This document shows, piece after piece, positions 41,147-52,636 of a stretch of 64,000 nucleotides of DNA. Below the pieces are notes generated by a model. It was not told the origin of the DNA, made no database searches, and worked only from the letters and a program-made list of their open reading frames with translations. This stretch comes from Paracoccaceae bacterium (lineage in GTDB: Bacteria > Pseudomonadota > Alphaproteobacteria > Rhodobacterales > Rhodobacteraceae): assembly GCA_002697345.1 (NCBI GenBank), contig NZVE01000081.1, forward strand, positions 1-64,000, given 5' to 3'. The first letter of the stretch is position 1. The number at the start of each line of letters is the position of its first letter. Made by a program: the position numbers and the translations under genes.

Positions 41147-41530
41147 TTAGATATCAGACAATGCTACTTCTAAATCAGAACAATATTTAGCAGTTGCATC
41201 AGATCCTATCTCTTCGTGTTTGAGTTTAGCATCCACAATTAATTTATCTGCTACTGCTCTACTTAAATCGTCTTTAGTAAAGGCTTTCTCCGCCAAAACA
41301 GATGTTGTTTCAGCTGAAACTTCTGCAAAACCTCCAGTCACAAAGTATTGCTCTTCTTTATCAGCAGTAAATATATTTATGAACCCTGGTCTTAAAGTTG
41401 TTATTATAGGTGCATGATCTGACATAGCAGAAAAATCTCCCTCTGAACCAGGTATATTTATCTCATTAGCTTTGACGGATACCAAGCTCTTTTCAGGCGA
41501 AACAAGGTCAAATTGTATTAATTTAGCCAT
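41147..41530 (-). CDS. atpC: ATP synthase epsilon subunit
   Basis: Central-stalk regulatory subunit of F1, 127 residues. The N-terminal beta-sandwich has FDLVSPEKSL and GSEGDFSAMSDHAPIITTLRPG, and YFVTGGFAEVSAETTSVLAE follows. The short C-terminal helical part is usual for alphaproteobacteria. Last gene of atpHAGDC, 12 bases after atpD. Confidence 0.96.
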   Translation of the reverse strand: MAKLIQFDLVSPEKSLVSVKANEINIPGSEGDFSAMSDHAPIITTLRPGFINIFTADKEEQYFVTGGFAEVSAETTSVLAEKAFTKDDLSRAVADKLIVDAKLKHEEIGSDATAKYCSDLEVALSDI

Positions 41531-41542
41531 AACTATAACTTT

Positions 41543-42991
<1,449 letters not shown>

Positions 42992-43855
42992 TTAGAGTGC
43001 TTCTGCACCCGATATGATTTCTATTAATTCATTGGTGATTACAGCCTGCCTGGAACGGTTATACTGTATTATTAATTTATCGATCATTTCTCCTGCATTT
43101 CGTGTCGCACTATCCATTGCTGACATTCTTGCTCCTTGCTCGGATGCGCCATTCTCCAAAAGTGCTCTAAATATTTGTGCCGTAATAGACTGAGGTAATA
43201 AATCAATTAAAATTTCTTCTTCAGAGGGTTCATAATCATATGCAGTGGATTCAGTTGAAGCTTGAAAAACTGGCGGAATGAGCTGTTTCTCTGTAGGAAT
43301 TTGACTCATTACACTCTCAAATTGAGAATAGTAAATTGTGGCTACGTCAAACTCACTATTATCAAACCTATTAAGTATATTTGAGGCGACTTCAACTGCA
43401 TATGAATAGCTAGCGCCCTTCATTTCAGTTAAATCGACATGCCCTACAAAATATTCACCAAATTCTCTCTTCAGTGAATCTCTACCTTTTTTTCCAACTG
43501 TCAATATTTTTACTGACTTACCTTCAGAAATAAGCTTGCTCGCCTTTAATTTGGCAAGCTTTGCAATGTTTGAATTAAAGCCTCCACAAAGGCCTCTTTC
43601 TGCAGTCATAACAATCAACAAATGGTTTGTATCAGCTCCAGTTCCAATCAATAGTGGGGGTCCACTGTCTACTCCCATTGAAGCAGTCAATCCCGACATT
43701 ACTGAATCAAAACGATCTGAATATGGTCTACCTGAAACAGCTGCCTCTTGAGCACGACGTAATTTTGCCGCTGCAACCATTTGCATCGCTTTAGTTATTT
43801 TTCGGGTAGATTTAACAGACTCTATCCTATTCTTAAGGTCCTTTAAGCTTGGCAA
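42992..43855 (-). CDS. atpG: ATP synthase gamma subunit
   Basis: The rotor shaft of F1, 287 residues. The N-terminal helix [20 protein letters not shown] and the C-terminal helix with [14 protein letters not shown] and [16 protein letters not shown] are the conserved coiled-coil ends; [12 protein letters not shown] lies in the Rossmann-like part. The start is TTG, with AAGGAGATGAGG directly upstream. Confidence 0.97.
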   Translation of the reverse strand: MPSLKDLKNRIESVKSTRKITKAMQMVAAAKLRRAQEAAVSGRPYSDRFDSVMSGLTASMGVDSGPPLLIGTGADTNHLLIVMTAERGLCGGFNSNIAKLAKLKASKLISEGKSVKILTVGKKGRDSLKREFGEYFVGHVDLTEMKGASYSYAVEVASNILNRFDNSEFDVATIYYSQFESVMSQIPTEKQLIPPVFQASTESTAYDYEPSEEEILIDLLPQSITAQIFRALLENGASEQGARMSAMDSATRNAGEMIDKLIIQYNRSRQAVITNELIEIISGAEAL

Positions 43856-43869
43856 GGCCTCATCTCCTT

Positions 43870-45408
43870 CTAAGCGAAATCAGAAGCGAAAGAATCCAAA
43901 GCGGATTTTATTTTCTCTTCTGCTTCTCCTTTAATCTTGGGGTCTTCCTCAGTAATATAATCCAACAAATCCTGATGCTTGCTTCTAAGATGTGATAACA
44001 AGCCCGATTCAAAACGTCCAACGTCTTTAACAGCAACCTTGTCAAGATACCCCTTGGTACCTGAATAGATAACACACACAATTTCTGCGTTTGAAAGAGG
44101 TGAATACTGCGGTTGTTTCATCAACTCAGTAAGACGTGCACCTCGGTTCAAAAGTTGTTGAGTTGCTTCATCTAGATCAGAACCAAATTGAGCAAAAGCA
44201 GCCATCTCTCGGTATTGTGCAAGCTCAAGTTTAACTGGTCCAGCAACCGATTTCATAGAATTTGTTTGAGCAGAAGAACCAACCCGCGAAACGGAAAGAC
44301 CCGTATTAACTGCTGGACGAATACCTTGATAAAATAGCTCTGTTTCTAGAAAAATTTGTCCATCTGTAATAGAAATGACATTAGTTGGAATGAACGCTGA
44401 TACATCTCCACCTTGCGTTTCAATAACTGGTAGTGCTGTTAACGAGCCTGATCCATTTTCTTCGTTTAGTTTTGAAGATCTCTCTAGAAGACGCGAATGT
44501 AAATAAAACACATCTCCTGGGTAGGCTTCTCTACCCGGTGGACGCCTTAAAAGCAATGACATTTGCCTATAAGACACCGCCTGCTTTGACAAATCATCAT
44601 AAACGATTAAAGCATGCCTTCCATTATCTCTAAAGTGCTCCGCCATGGCTGTGGCTGCATAAGGTGCAAGGAATTGCATTGGAGCTGGGTCTGATGCGGT
44701 AGCCGCAACAACGATAGTGTAATTTATAGCACCGGTCTCTTCTAATTTTTTAACCAGCTGAGCAACAGTAGAACGTTTTTGACCGATCGCAACATAAACG
44801 CAATATAATTTCTTGCTTTCATCACCTTGTGCGGCGTCATTATAAGATTTTTGATTTAGGATCGCATCTAAAGCTACTGCAGTCTTTCCCGTTTGCCTGT
44901 CACCAATTATTAATTCTCTTTGTCCACGTCCAATAGGGATCATCGCATCTACTGATTTTAAACCCGTTGCCATAGGCTCATGAACAGACTTCCTAGGTAT
45001 TATTCCTGGGGCTTTACTATCTGCCACCCTTCGCTCTGTTGTCTTTATAGGTCCTTTGCCATCTATAGGGTTTCCTAACCCATCAACAACTCTGCCAAGC
45101 AACTCGTCACCCGCGGGGACATCAACAATTGAATTTGTACGTTTAACCGTATCGCCTTCTTGAATGTCCCTATCTGATCCAAAGATAACAACTCCGACGT
45201 TATCAGTTTCTAGATTTAAAGCCATTCCTTTTATACCACCAGGGAACTCGACCATCTCTCCGGCCTGAACATTATCCAAACCATAAACTCTAGCTATTCC
45301 ATCTCCGACGGAAAGAACTTTGCCAACTTCATCAACGGTGGATTCTTCCCCAAAATTCTTTATCTGGTCCTTAAGTATTGCTGATATTTCTGCTGCTTGG
45401 ATAGCCAT
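43870..45408 (-). CDS. atpA: ATP synthase alpha subunit
   Basis: Non-catalytic nucleotide-binding subunit of F1, 512 residues. Walker [25 protein letters not shown] and the family signature [17 protein letters not shown] are present. The ATG overlaps the atpH stop by one base (TAATG). Confidence 0.98.
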   Translation of the reverse strand: MAIQAAEISAILKDQIKNFGEESTVDEVGKVLSVGDGIARVYGLDNVQAGEMVEFPGGIKGMALNLETDNVGVVIFGSDRDIQEGDTVKRTNSIVDVPAGDELLGRVVDGLGNPIDGKGPIKTTERRVADSKAPGIIPRKSVHEPMATGLKSVDAMIPIGRGQRELIIGDRQTGKTAVALDAILNQKSYNDAAQGDESKKLYCVYVAIGQKRSTVAQLVKKLEETGAINYTIVVAATASDPAPMQFLAPYAATAMAEHFRDNGRHALIVYDDLSKQAVSYRQMSLLLRRPPGREAYPGDVFYLHSRLLERSSKLNEENGSGSLTALPVIETQGGDVSAFIPTNVISITDGQIFLETELFYQGIRPAVNTGLSVSRVGSSAQTNSMKSVAGPVKLELAQYREMAAFAQFGSDLDEATQQLLNRGARLTELMKQPQYSPLSNAEIVCVIYSGTKGYLDKVAVKDVGRFESGLLSHLRSKHQDLLDYITEEDPKIKGEAEEKIKSALDSFASDFA

Positions 45409-45968
45409 TAACCAACCTCTTTCATAGTAGTTTGGAGCGAAAGAAGTTTCGCTCTAATTGATGTATCTAACATTCTAGACCCAACTTTAACTATTAAGCC
45501 TCCGATGATTTGCTTATCAGTCATAGAATCTAATTTAACTATTTTACCTGTAAATGAACTAAGGATCTCTACAAGTTTTTTATTTTGTTCAATTGTTAAC
45601 TTTGTGGCACTAATTATCTCTGCGGTTAGTTCACCTTTCTCTTGCGAGATCAGCTTGCTTAATTCAGTGATAAGGTAAGGAACTATAGAGAGCCTCTTTT
45701 TTTCAGCCATAAGGCTTAGTACTCCGGTTAAAGCCTTAGATAACCCTAGATTTTTAGCTATTTCTGAAATAGCGCCAATTTGCTCTTTTCTTTTAAGCAA
45801 AGGCGAATTTAAGAATATCACAAAATCAGCGTTCTCTGATAAAAGACTATTAATAGTTACAATGTCTTTTTCTAAGGTGACCAAAGCCTTTTGTTCTTTA
45901 GAAAGATCAAATGTAGCAGTTGCGTATCTCTTAGCCACCCCTACACATTCTGACGCTGATTCGGACAC
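45408..45968 (-). CDS. atpH: ATP synthase delta subunit
   Basis: Peripheral-stalk subunit that ties F1 to the b subunits, 186 residues. [15 protein letters not shown] near the N-terminus and the C-terminal [23 protein letters not shown] are typical. The start is GTG with AGAGGT upstream. First gene of atpHAGDC; the F0 genes (a, b, c) are not here, as is normal in alphaproteobacteria where they form a separate operon. Confidence 0.95.
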   Translation of the reverse strand: MSESASECVGVAKRYATATFDLSKEQKALVTLEKDIVTINSLLSENADFVIFLNSPLLKRKEQIGAISEIAKNLGLSKALTGVLSLMAEKKRLSIVPYLITELSKLISQEKGELTAEIISATKLTIEQNKKLVEILSSFTGKIVKLDSMTDKQIIGGLIVKVGSRMLDTSIRAKLLSLQTTMKEVG

Positions 45969-46065
45969 ATTTACCTCTAATTATTATTTATCCACTAAAT
46001 CTTTAGCACTTTCCCAAAAGTAGCAAACTTAGTAAAAAAGCTAACTACGGTGGCTTACCAAAGCC

Positions 46066-46094
46066 TAGCAAAAGCCGCAACTGTCAAAAGTCAA
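46066..46094 (-). promoter_or_regulatory. Possible promoter of the atpHAGDC operon
   Basis: On the minus strand two overlapping -35-like boxes occur: TTGACT (46089-46094) and TTGACA (46082-46087). With a 17-base spacer the first pairs with TTGCTA (46066-46071), a poor -10. The -35 boxes are good but the -10 is not settled. It lies about 100 bases before atpH in a gene-free gap. Confidence 0.3.
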
Positions 46095-46173
46095 AAAATC
46101 GAAACAAAAATCATATTTTTATAATATCTTAATACAATCTAAGCATTAGTGCGACCGTTTGAAGCTACTTAAC

Positions 46174-46956
46174 TCATTCTTTAGAGTTCAGTTTTATCTT
46201 TTTTGTCAACATTGCGGAGTATTTAGGGGTAATAGGTTGATTTCCCATGGCGCGGAATGGAACTCTTATTTTCAACTTATTACTAATTCGTTTGCTTGCA
46301 GGTACCTGCTTTGTTGCTTCCAAAATAATTATCCCTCCAGCTTGTATTGGGAAAATAAATTTCCCAATAGTTTCCAATAACGAAGCAGACTTCAACCAAA
46401 TTTTTTTGTTCGAAGGGACTGAAAATAATGCACTAAAACTTCTTTTTGGTGTAAATGAGTGCTTTAAGAGCTGTGACTCCAATTGAGATAAAGTATATGC
46501 ACGACCAGACCCAAACGGTGTCATTTCACTCCTACACCATAGTCCAGTCCTATTTGGCACAATGAACAAAACCTTTCCACCTGGTGATAAGACTCGCCAG
46601 CACTCATTAAATAAAGCAGACATGTTTTCACTAAATTCCAAACTGTGAAGGAAAACTATACGATCTGTTGTCCCCGAGGGGAGCGGCCACAGGTTTTCTT
46701 CACACAAGACACTAATGTTATCGAAGTTATTTGGCCAATAAATTACCCCTTGTTGCCCTGGCATAAGTAAAGTCAATCTCTCCACCTCAGTCTCACGAGA
46801 CCAAATAATCGGGGCTACAAACCCATAACCAACTAAGCTTTTCCCTGCAGTATCTGGCCAAAATTCACGAACAGCTGAACTTATTACATTTTGTACGATA
46901 TGACCAAGACCAGTCTTCGTATAAAACTTGTATAAATTGTCAACGTCCAGATACAT
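46174..46956 (-). CDS. Class I SAM-dependent methyltransferase, substrate unknown
   Basis: A 260-residue protein of the Methyltransf_11 type. Motif I is degenerate (KSLVGYGFVAPIIW), but the later strand WRVLSPGGKVLFIVPNR (about 122-138) is a clear methyltransferase post-motif segment, preceded by LPSGTTDRIVFLHSLEFSE. The basic C-terminal tail is unusual but not diagnostic. It is divergent from clpA. The acceptor cannot be inferred. Confidence 0.78.
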   Translation of the reverse strand: MYLDVDNLYKFYTKTGLGHIVQNVISSAVREFWPDTAGKSLVGYGFVAPIIWSRETEVERLTLLMPGQQGVIYWPNNFDNISVLCEENLWPLPSGTTDRIVFLHSLEFSENMSALFNECWRVLSPGGKVLFIVPNRTGLWCRSEMTPFGSGRAYTLSQLESQLLKHSFTPKRSFSALFSVPSNKKIWLKSASLLETIGKFIFPIQAGGIIILEATKQVPASKRISNKLKIRVPFRAMGNQPITPKYSAMLTKKIKLNSKE

Positions 46957-47152
46957 GATGGCTCTAATATTTCAATAAGTTTATAATTTTATTGTTAACA
47001 ACAAAATATAGCCCTAATAAATTATATTTTCTACTACTTGATAAAATATATTTTAAAAAAGGACTTGAAGGTTACGAAATAAACACGAATTGTATATTAA
47101 TATGTTTTTAAAATTACTTAACCCAACTTAAAGCTTCAAAGGAACTAATCTT

Positions 47153-49483
47153 TTGCCATCATTCTCTGACACTTTAGAAAAAGCCATTCATGTCGCCTTA
47201 GCACACTCTAATTCACTCAAACACGAATTGGCTACACTTGAGCACCTTTTGCTTGCCCTAACAGAAGAACCAGACGCAAGCTTGGTGTTACGTGCCTGTA
47301 ATGTGGATTTAGAAAAGTTAAGGTCATCATTAACCGAGTTCATTACAACAGAGCTTAAAAGCCTAGTGACAGATGTTGAGGGTTCAGAATCTGTACCAAC
47401 AGCCGCTTTTCAAAGAGTTGTTCAAAGAGCAGCAATTCATGTTCAATCATCCGGACGGAGTGAGGTTACTGGTGCCAATGTACTCGTTGCTCTTTTCGCT
47501 GAAAGAGAGTCAAATGCAGTCTATTTCTTACAAGAGCAAGAAATGACTAGGTATGATGCTGTAAATTATATCGCACATGGCTTAGCTAAAGACCCCTCTT
47601 TTTCTGATGTTAAACCAGTTGCTGGAACAGAAGATTTAAATAATAGTGAAGAACCTGATCCTACCCAAACAAATGTTAAAAAAGAATCGGCACTTAAAAA
47701 GTATTGTGTCGATTTAAATGAAAGGTCTCACGAGGGAGGAATAGATCCATTAATTGGTAGAGATTTAGAAGTCGAGCGGTGTATACAAATATTATGCAGA
47801 AGACGGAAAAATAACCCAATACTGGTTGGAGACCCAGGTGTAGGTAAAACAGCTATTGCAGAAGGTCTTGCATACAAAATAGTTTCAAAAGAGGTTCCCA
47901 AGGTGTTAGCTAGCGCCATAATATATTCACTCGACATGGGGGTTTTGTTAGCTGGAACACGGTATAGAGGTGATTTTGAAGAACGCCTAAAAGCCGTAAT
48001 GACAGAATTAGAGGAGCATCCAGACGCTGTTTTATTTATTGATGAGATCCATACTGTAATTGGAGCAGGAGCTACATCAGGGGGCTCAATGGATGCGTCC
48101 AATCTTCTCAAACCAGCCCTTCAAGGAGGTCTATTGAGATGCATGGGGTCGACAACATATAAAGAGTACCGTCAACATTTTGAAAAAGATAGAGCACTTA
48201 GTCGTCGTTTTCAAAAAATAGATGTAAATGAGCCCTCAATTGAAGACACTATTAAAATTCTTAAAGGTTTAAAATCACATTTTGAGCAACACCATGACAT
48301 CAAATACTCCTCTGATGCCATAAAAACTGCTGTTGAACTTTCTGCAAGGTATATACACGACAGGAAGCTTCCAGATAAGGCAATTGATGTTATAGACGAA
48401 GCCGGCGCTGCCCAACAACTACTAACAGAATCAAAAAAGCGTAAAGTAATAACTGTAAAAGAAATTGAAGGCGTAGTAGCAAAAATTGCAAGAATTCCAC
48501 CAAAAAGTTTAACAAAAGACGATGCGCAAAATTTGCAAGACCTAGAATCTTCACTAAAACGCGTTGTTTTTGGTCAAGACATTGCAATCTCGGCACTTTC
48601 ATCGGCTATCAAATTATCAAGAGCTGGCCTGAGAGAGCCTGAGAAACCGATTGGAAATTATTTATTCGCGGGGCCCACTGGCGTAGGAAAAACCGAAGTT
48701 GCAAAGCAACTCGCTGATACCCTTGGGGTTGAGTTGATTCGCTTTGACATGTCAGAATATATGGAAAAACACGCTATCTCTAGATTGATTGGTGCTCCCC
48801 CTGGTTATGTCGGTTTTGATCAAGGCGGCCTTCTTACTGATGGCATTGATCAGCATCCACATTCTGTATTATTGCTTGATGAAATAGAGAAAGCTCACCC
48901 TGATGTGTTTAATATCCTTCTTCAAATTATGGATCATGGAAAGTTAACAGACCATAATGGTCGAAAGGTAGACTTCAGAAATACTATTTTGATAATGACC
49001 TCAAATGCAGGAGCCTCTGACATGGCAAAATCTGCTATTGGTTTTGGGAGGGATAAAAGAGAAGGTGAAGACACAGTTGCTATTGAACGTATATTTTCCC
49101 CTGAATTCCGAAATAGGTTAGATGCAGTTATTAGTTTTGCATCTCTTGGTAGAAAAATAATAACTAAAGTAGTTGAGAAGTTTGTTCTTCAGCTAGAAGC
49201 CCAGTTAATGGATAGAAACGTAACTTTCGAACTATCCCAAAAAGCCGCAGAGTGGCTTGGTGAAAAAGGCTATGATGAAAAAATGGGTGCTAGGCCTCTA
49301 GCTAGGGTTATACAGGAAGAAATAAAAAAACCGCTTGCAGATGAGCTGTTATTTGGAAAGCTTGCTAAGGGTGGTATTGTAAAGGTAGATCTTAAAGATA
49401 ATGTAATTAGCTTAGAAATAATGGAACCAGAAGTCACACGAATAACTGCTCGAAAAAAGCCAAAGCTATTAACAGCCACCTAA
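47153..49483 (+). CDS. clpA: ClpA, ATPase subunit of the ClpAP protease
   Basis: Two-ring AAA+ unfoldase that feeds ClpP. The length is 776. There is an N-domain (about 1-145) for ClpS binding, D1 with Walker A GDPGVGKT (about 227) and D2 with GPTGVGKT (about 508). IGFGRDK supplies the IGF-type loop that docks on ClpP. The start is TTG with AAAGGA eight bases upstream. clpS, normally just upstream, is absent; a methyltransferase gene faces away instead. The final residues are basic. Confidence 0.96.
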   Translation: MPSFSDTLEKAIHVALAHSNSLKHELATLEHLLLALTEEPDASLVLRACNVDLEKLRSSLTEFITTELKSLVTDVEGSESVPTAAFQRVVQRAAIHVQSSGRSEVTGANVLVALFAERESNAVYFLQEQEMTRYDAVNYIAHGLAKDPSFSDVKPVAGTEDLNNSEEPDPTQTNVKKESALKKYCVDLNERSHEGGIDPLIGRDLEVERCIQILCRRRKNNPILVGDPGVGKTAIAEGLAYKIVSKEVPKVLASAIIYSLDMGVLLAGTRYRGDFEERLKAVMTELEEHPDAVLFIDEIHTVIGAGATSGGSMDASNLLKPALQGGLLRCMGSTTYKEYRQHFEKDRALSRRFQKIDVNEPSIEDTIKILKGLKSHFEQHHDIKYSSDAIKTAVELSARYIHDRKLPDKAIDVIDEAGAAQQLLTESKKRKVITVKEIEGVVAKIARIPPKSLTKDDAQNLQDLESSLKRVVFGQDIAISALSSAIKLSRAGLREPEKPIGNYLFAGPTGVGKTEVAKQLADTLGVELIRFDMSEYMEKHAISRLIGAPPGYVGFDQGGLLTDGIDQHPHSVLLLDEIEKAHPDVFNILLQIMDHGKLTDHNGRKVDFRNTILIMTSNAGASDMAKSAIGFGRDKREGEDTVAIERIFSPEFRNRLDAVISFASLGRKIITKVVEKFVLQLEAQLMDRNVTFELSQKAAEWLGEKGYDEKMGARPLARVIQEEIKKPLADELLFGKLAKGGIVKVDLKDNVISLEIMEPEVTRITARKKPKLLTAT

Positions 49484-49486
49484 TTT

Positions 49487-51439
49487 TTATCTCTCTGTAA
49501 GTTTAATTTCAATACGTCGATTTTTTGCTCTAGCTTCATTAGTATTGGCTTGATCAAAGGGTTGATGCTCTCCAAACCCTGTCGCGGCTAATCTACTTGA
49601 GGGAACCCCAAGCTCTTCTGACATATACCTAACCACAGATAAAGCTCGTGCCTGGCTTAGTTCCCAGTTATCTTTAAATACCCCTAGACCACTTAACGGT
49701 ACGTTATCTGTATGACCATCAACCCTTAAAACCCAATTGATCTCAGGTGGTATTTTCTTTGAAATACTAGTTATTATGTCTGACACTAATTTAATTTGAT
49801 TCAAGCCCTCTTTGGATATATCTGCCTTACCCTTGCCAAATAGAATTTCCGAAGAGAAGATAAATCGGTCTCCTTTTATTTCAATTCCCCCCTGGTTTCC
49901 TAGTGCCTTTTCAATTTCTGCAAAAAACTTAGATTGATACTTCTTAAGTTCCTTAGCCTCCGCTTCTAATCTTTCAAGATCTTTCTTTTTAAGTTCCGCT
50001 AAAAGTTGTTTTTCTTTTGTAAGTTTCTGTAGAGCTTCATTTCGTTCTTTAGTAATCGTTTGGAGCACAAGGTTCCGTTCTTTCAAGATCGCAGCCTCTG
50101 AGTTAAGCCTTTTGCTTTCTTTCTCTTGAAAATCAGCCAATTTAGTTTTTTCGCCTTTTAGAGTTATTAGTGCACTATCTCTCTCAAGAGCCAAAGCCTT
50201 TAGCTTAGTGTTTTGTGCCTCTAACGCTTTTGAATTCTTCCTTTGTTCTGACACCGCCCTTGCCAAAGCAGCATTTAATTTACTACTCAAGTTCTTAATC
50301 TCGACATCTTCAGATGCATCTTTAGCTTCTGAGGCATCTAATAATGATTGCAATTGACCAAGTTGACCACGAACCTCCGCCAATTGCTGATTTAAAGATT
50401 CAACCAGCAACCTGGACTCAATATTGATTTCCTTTTCTCCTTGAAGCCTAACTTTAGCCTCTGACAGTAAAATTTCTTTACGTTGAATATCTGTCAACTT
50501 TAGAGAAACACTTTTTTCTAACGCTACTTTTTCAGCTAATAAATTTACTAATTTTTCTCTTAATTCAGTCCCTTTAATTAAAGATATTGATTTTTCTTCC
50601 TTTAAATTTGTTAACGCAGCAACTAACCTTAAGTTCAGATCTTCATTAACTGAATTTGTTGCGGCCAATAGTGTTAATGTTTCTTCGGCCTCTTTTCTTT
50701 TTTGTTCTAATACCAAGGACATAGCTGTGAGTTCTGCATTCCCGTTTTTCAACTTCTCTCTCAACATTTGAGCGGCTGCAGCGTCAGCTAACTTCAGTTT
50801 ATCAAGCTTTGAAATTTGTTTTCTTTGTTCTAAGTTCTTAGAATTAATTGATTCAATTAATACTTCCAGAGCTTCTCTTCGTGCCGCAGCCAGCCTAGCA
50901 GTTTCTATTTTTTCACTGATTTCTTGTCTTGCTTGTGCTAAAGTGAGTTGAATTGCCTCTTTTTCTGATACTTCTTTTTCAAACTTTGAATTATTAGCTA
51001 TTAATTTTTTTTCTAAAGAATTTATAAGTAATTTTGCATTATTTTTCTGAGCTAGTAGTCCTAATACTTGTTGTTCAAAATTTGCTATGATGCCTTTCTG
51101 TTTTTCACTCTGACTAGTTAAAGAGGCAACCAGCGTTCTCTGTTTGTCTAATTCCTTGGAGCTCTTTTCTACTAATCCTCCTAAATTAGATATTTTGTCT
51201 TCTAAATTGGTACCACGTTGTTGTTCTAAACCTAGCTGAAGGGCCAATGTATTTAAACTTTCTGATAATTTTCCGAGCTCAGAATTTTGAGTTTCTATCC
51301 TCTCACTAAGCATAAATTGTACGATCATAAATATTGAGATAATAAAAATTAAAACTAATAGTAAAGCCGTCATTGCATCTACAAAACCTGGCCAAATATT
51401 GGCCTCAAAACGTCTGCCACTCCGACGACTTAAGGCCAT
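49487..51439 (-). CDS. OmpA/MotB-type protein with long coiled coil (motor partner)
   Basis: A 650-residue protein with three parts. An N-terminal membrane helix (about 22-46) holds Asp21 in FVDAMTALLLVL, aligned with the proton-binding Asp of MotB. A very long heptad-rich coiled coil of Lys, Glu, Leu and Ala spans about 50-490. An OmpA-family peptidoglycan-binding domain (about 530-650) contains VDGHTDNVPLSG and NRRIEIKL. With the next gene it forms a MotA/MotB-like pair. It is not TolA, TolR or a flagellar MotB by context. Function unassigned. Confidence 0.85.
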   Translation of the reverse strand: MALSRRSGRRFEANIWPGFVDAMTALLLVLIFIISIFMIVQFMLSERIETQNSELGKLSESLNTLALQLGLEQQRGTNLEDKISNLGGLVEKSSKELDKQRTLVASLTSQSEKQKGIIANFEQQVLGLLAQKNNAKLLINSLEKKLIANNSKFEKEVSEKEAIQLTLAQARQEISEKIETARLAAARREALEVLIESINSKNLEQRKQISKLDKLKLADAAAAQMLREKLKNGNAELTAMSLVLEQKRKEAEETLTLLAATNSVNEDLNLRLVAALTNLKEEKSISLIKGTELREKLVNLLAEKVALEKSVSLKLTDIQRKEILLSEAKVRLQGEKEINIESRLLVESLNQQLAEVRGQLGQLQSLLDASEAKDASEDVEIKNLSSKLNAALARAVSEQRKNSKALEAQNTKLKALALERDSALITLKGEKTKLADFQEKESKRLNSEAAILKERNLVLQTITKERNEALQKLTKEKQLLAELKKKDLERLEAEAKELKKYQSKFFAEIEKALGNQGGIEIKGDRFIFSSEILFGKGKADISKEGLNQIKLVSDIITSISKKIPPEINWVLRVDGHTDNVPLSGLGVFKDNWELSQARALSVVRYMSEELGVPSSRLAATGFGEHQPFDQANTNEARAKNRRIEIKLTER

Positions 51440-51466
51440 AACTTAACAACTTTTAATTTGGTATTT

Positions 51467-52489
51467 TCACGCATCAAAACTATCTTCATTTCTTTTGATG
51501 TAGCTAAGTTTATCCAAAAGTTCCTCTTGACTACTCGCAACTCTTTTTAACGCAGTCCCGATATCATCAGATTGATCAATTCTTTCAACAAGACGTAAGA
51601 CAGTTTCAACCATCTTATCTGCTCGCTCATCGTTTTCTTTTCTTGAGCCTTCTAGCTTATCAAGGAAATCATCAAAACGGGCGTTCTGTTCAATGATATG
51701 ATTTAATATTGGTACGAGCTCAGAATTTATTTTAGGTAAAGTGTCTCCATCATTTCCTGCAAAAGAAAATTTTGTAACTGATGATAACCACTCTTCTATC
51801 TGACGGTAAAATCGGTTTTGCCCATGTCCTGCAAATAATTCTAAAAGGCCAACGACTAATGAGCCTGCAAGCCCAAGCAAAGAGGATGAGAAGGCAGTTC
51901 CCATACCAGCTAACTGGCTCTCTAGTCCGTCCATTAATTTAGCAAAAACTTCTACCCCACTCTCTCCTTCTTTAGGATTAAGAGTTCGGATAGTATCTAC
52001 AACGCCAGGTATTGTAATAGCCAAACCATAAAAGGTTCCTAAAAGTCCCAAAAATATTAAGAGGTTTATTACGTATCTAGTTATATCTCTAGATTCATCC
52101 ATTCTTGTAGCTATTGAATCTAAAATTGTGCGAGCAGATGCTGAGGTAACTTTCATCTTATAACCACCAGCATTTAGTACAGCTACTAATGAAGCTAGAA
52201 GTCTTGGCGTTCTACTGTAAACAACGTCTGGTTCATTTTTTGCTACTCTTTTTAACCATGAAATCGAGGACATAAGTTGAGTTACCTGCCAAAAGCAAGC
52301 AATAACACCGAATAAAAAAACAACAAAAATAAGGCCATTTAGATAAAGATTAGCTAAAAAAACTGGTGCGAGCTGAGGGAGGATAATATACCCACCCATC
52401 CCAGTGAGAATTAAAACAGAAATCATAAAAATTACTTGACGGAGAGGGCCTGTAAAATCTAGTGACTCATCTTTTTTTATAGCTTTCAT
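51467..52489 (-). CDS. MotA/TolQ/ExbB-type membrane motor protein
   Basis: A 340-residue inner-membrane protein. There are two N-terminal helices (about 18-38 and 44-66), a cytosolic stretch, a third helix with FLGLLGTFYGLAITIP (about 155) and a fourth with SSLLGLAGSLVVGLLELF (about 205). Gly-Leu-Leu-Gly-Thr and the following Ser/Thr residues match the channel helices of TolQ and ExbB. The C-terminal tail (about 250-335) is charged and helical. It is 27 bases upstream of the OmpA-type gene, so the pair is an operon. Biological role unknown. Confidence 0.85.
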   Translation of the reverse strand: MKAIKKDESLDFTGPLRQVIFMISVLILTGMGGYIILPQLAPVFLANLYLNGLIFVVFLFGVIACFWQVTQLMSSISWLKRVAKNEPDVVYSRTPRLLASLVAVLNAGGYKMKVTSASARTILDSIATRMDESRDITRYVINLLIFLGLLGTFYGLAITIPGVVDTIRTLNPKEGESGVEVFAKLMDGLESQLAGMGTAFSSSLLGLAGSLVVGLLELFAGHGQNRFYRQIEEWLSSVTKFSFAGNDGDTLPKINSELVPILNHIIEQNARFDDFLDKLEGSRKENDERADKMVETVLRLVERIDQSDDIGTALKRVASSQEELLDKLSYIKRNEDSFDA

Positions 52490-52526
52490 ACGTTCGCCTT
52501 TTAAATAATAACAAATCTATATTAAC

Positions 52527-52555
52527 ATACTAAATCTAGACTATCCTTTTTCCAA
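52527..52555 (-). promoter_or_regulatory. Candidate promoter of the MotA-like/OmpA-like pair
   Basis: On the minus strand TTGGAA (52550-52555), a 17-base spacer and TAGTAT (52527-52532), about 38 bases before the ATG at 52489. Reasonable but not strong. Confidence 0.4.
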
Positions 52556-52636
52556 GTTTATTATAATTACCTTTCAGTTTAAAAACTAGTATCTTATAAA
52601 CTTATTAGAAAAATCAATTTTAAGAAGAATCCCTTT

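Noticed and set aside
47035-47152. Heat-shock promoter for clpA (CTTGAAGG near 47063)
   Set aside because: The nearest TATATT box is about 22 bases away, too far for a functional promoter, and the CyTATnT pattern is absent.
49487-52489. Zorya-type anti-phage system
   Set aside because: The two genes resemble ZorA and ZorB in plan, but no ZorC, ZorD or ZorE-like gene is adjacent; neighbours are clpA and a DUF2125 gene.
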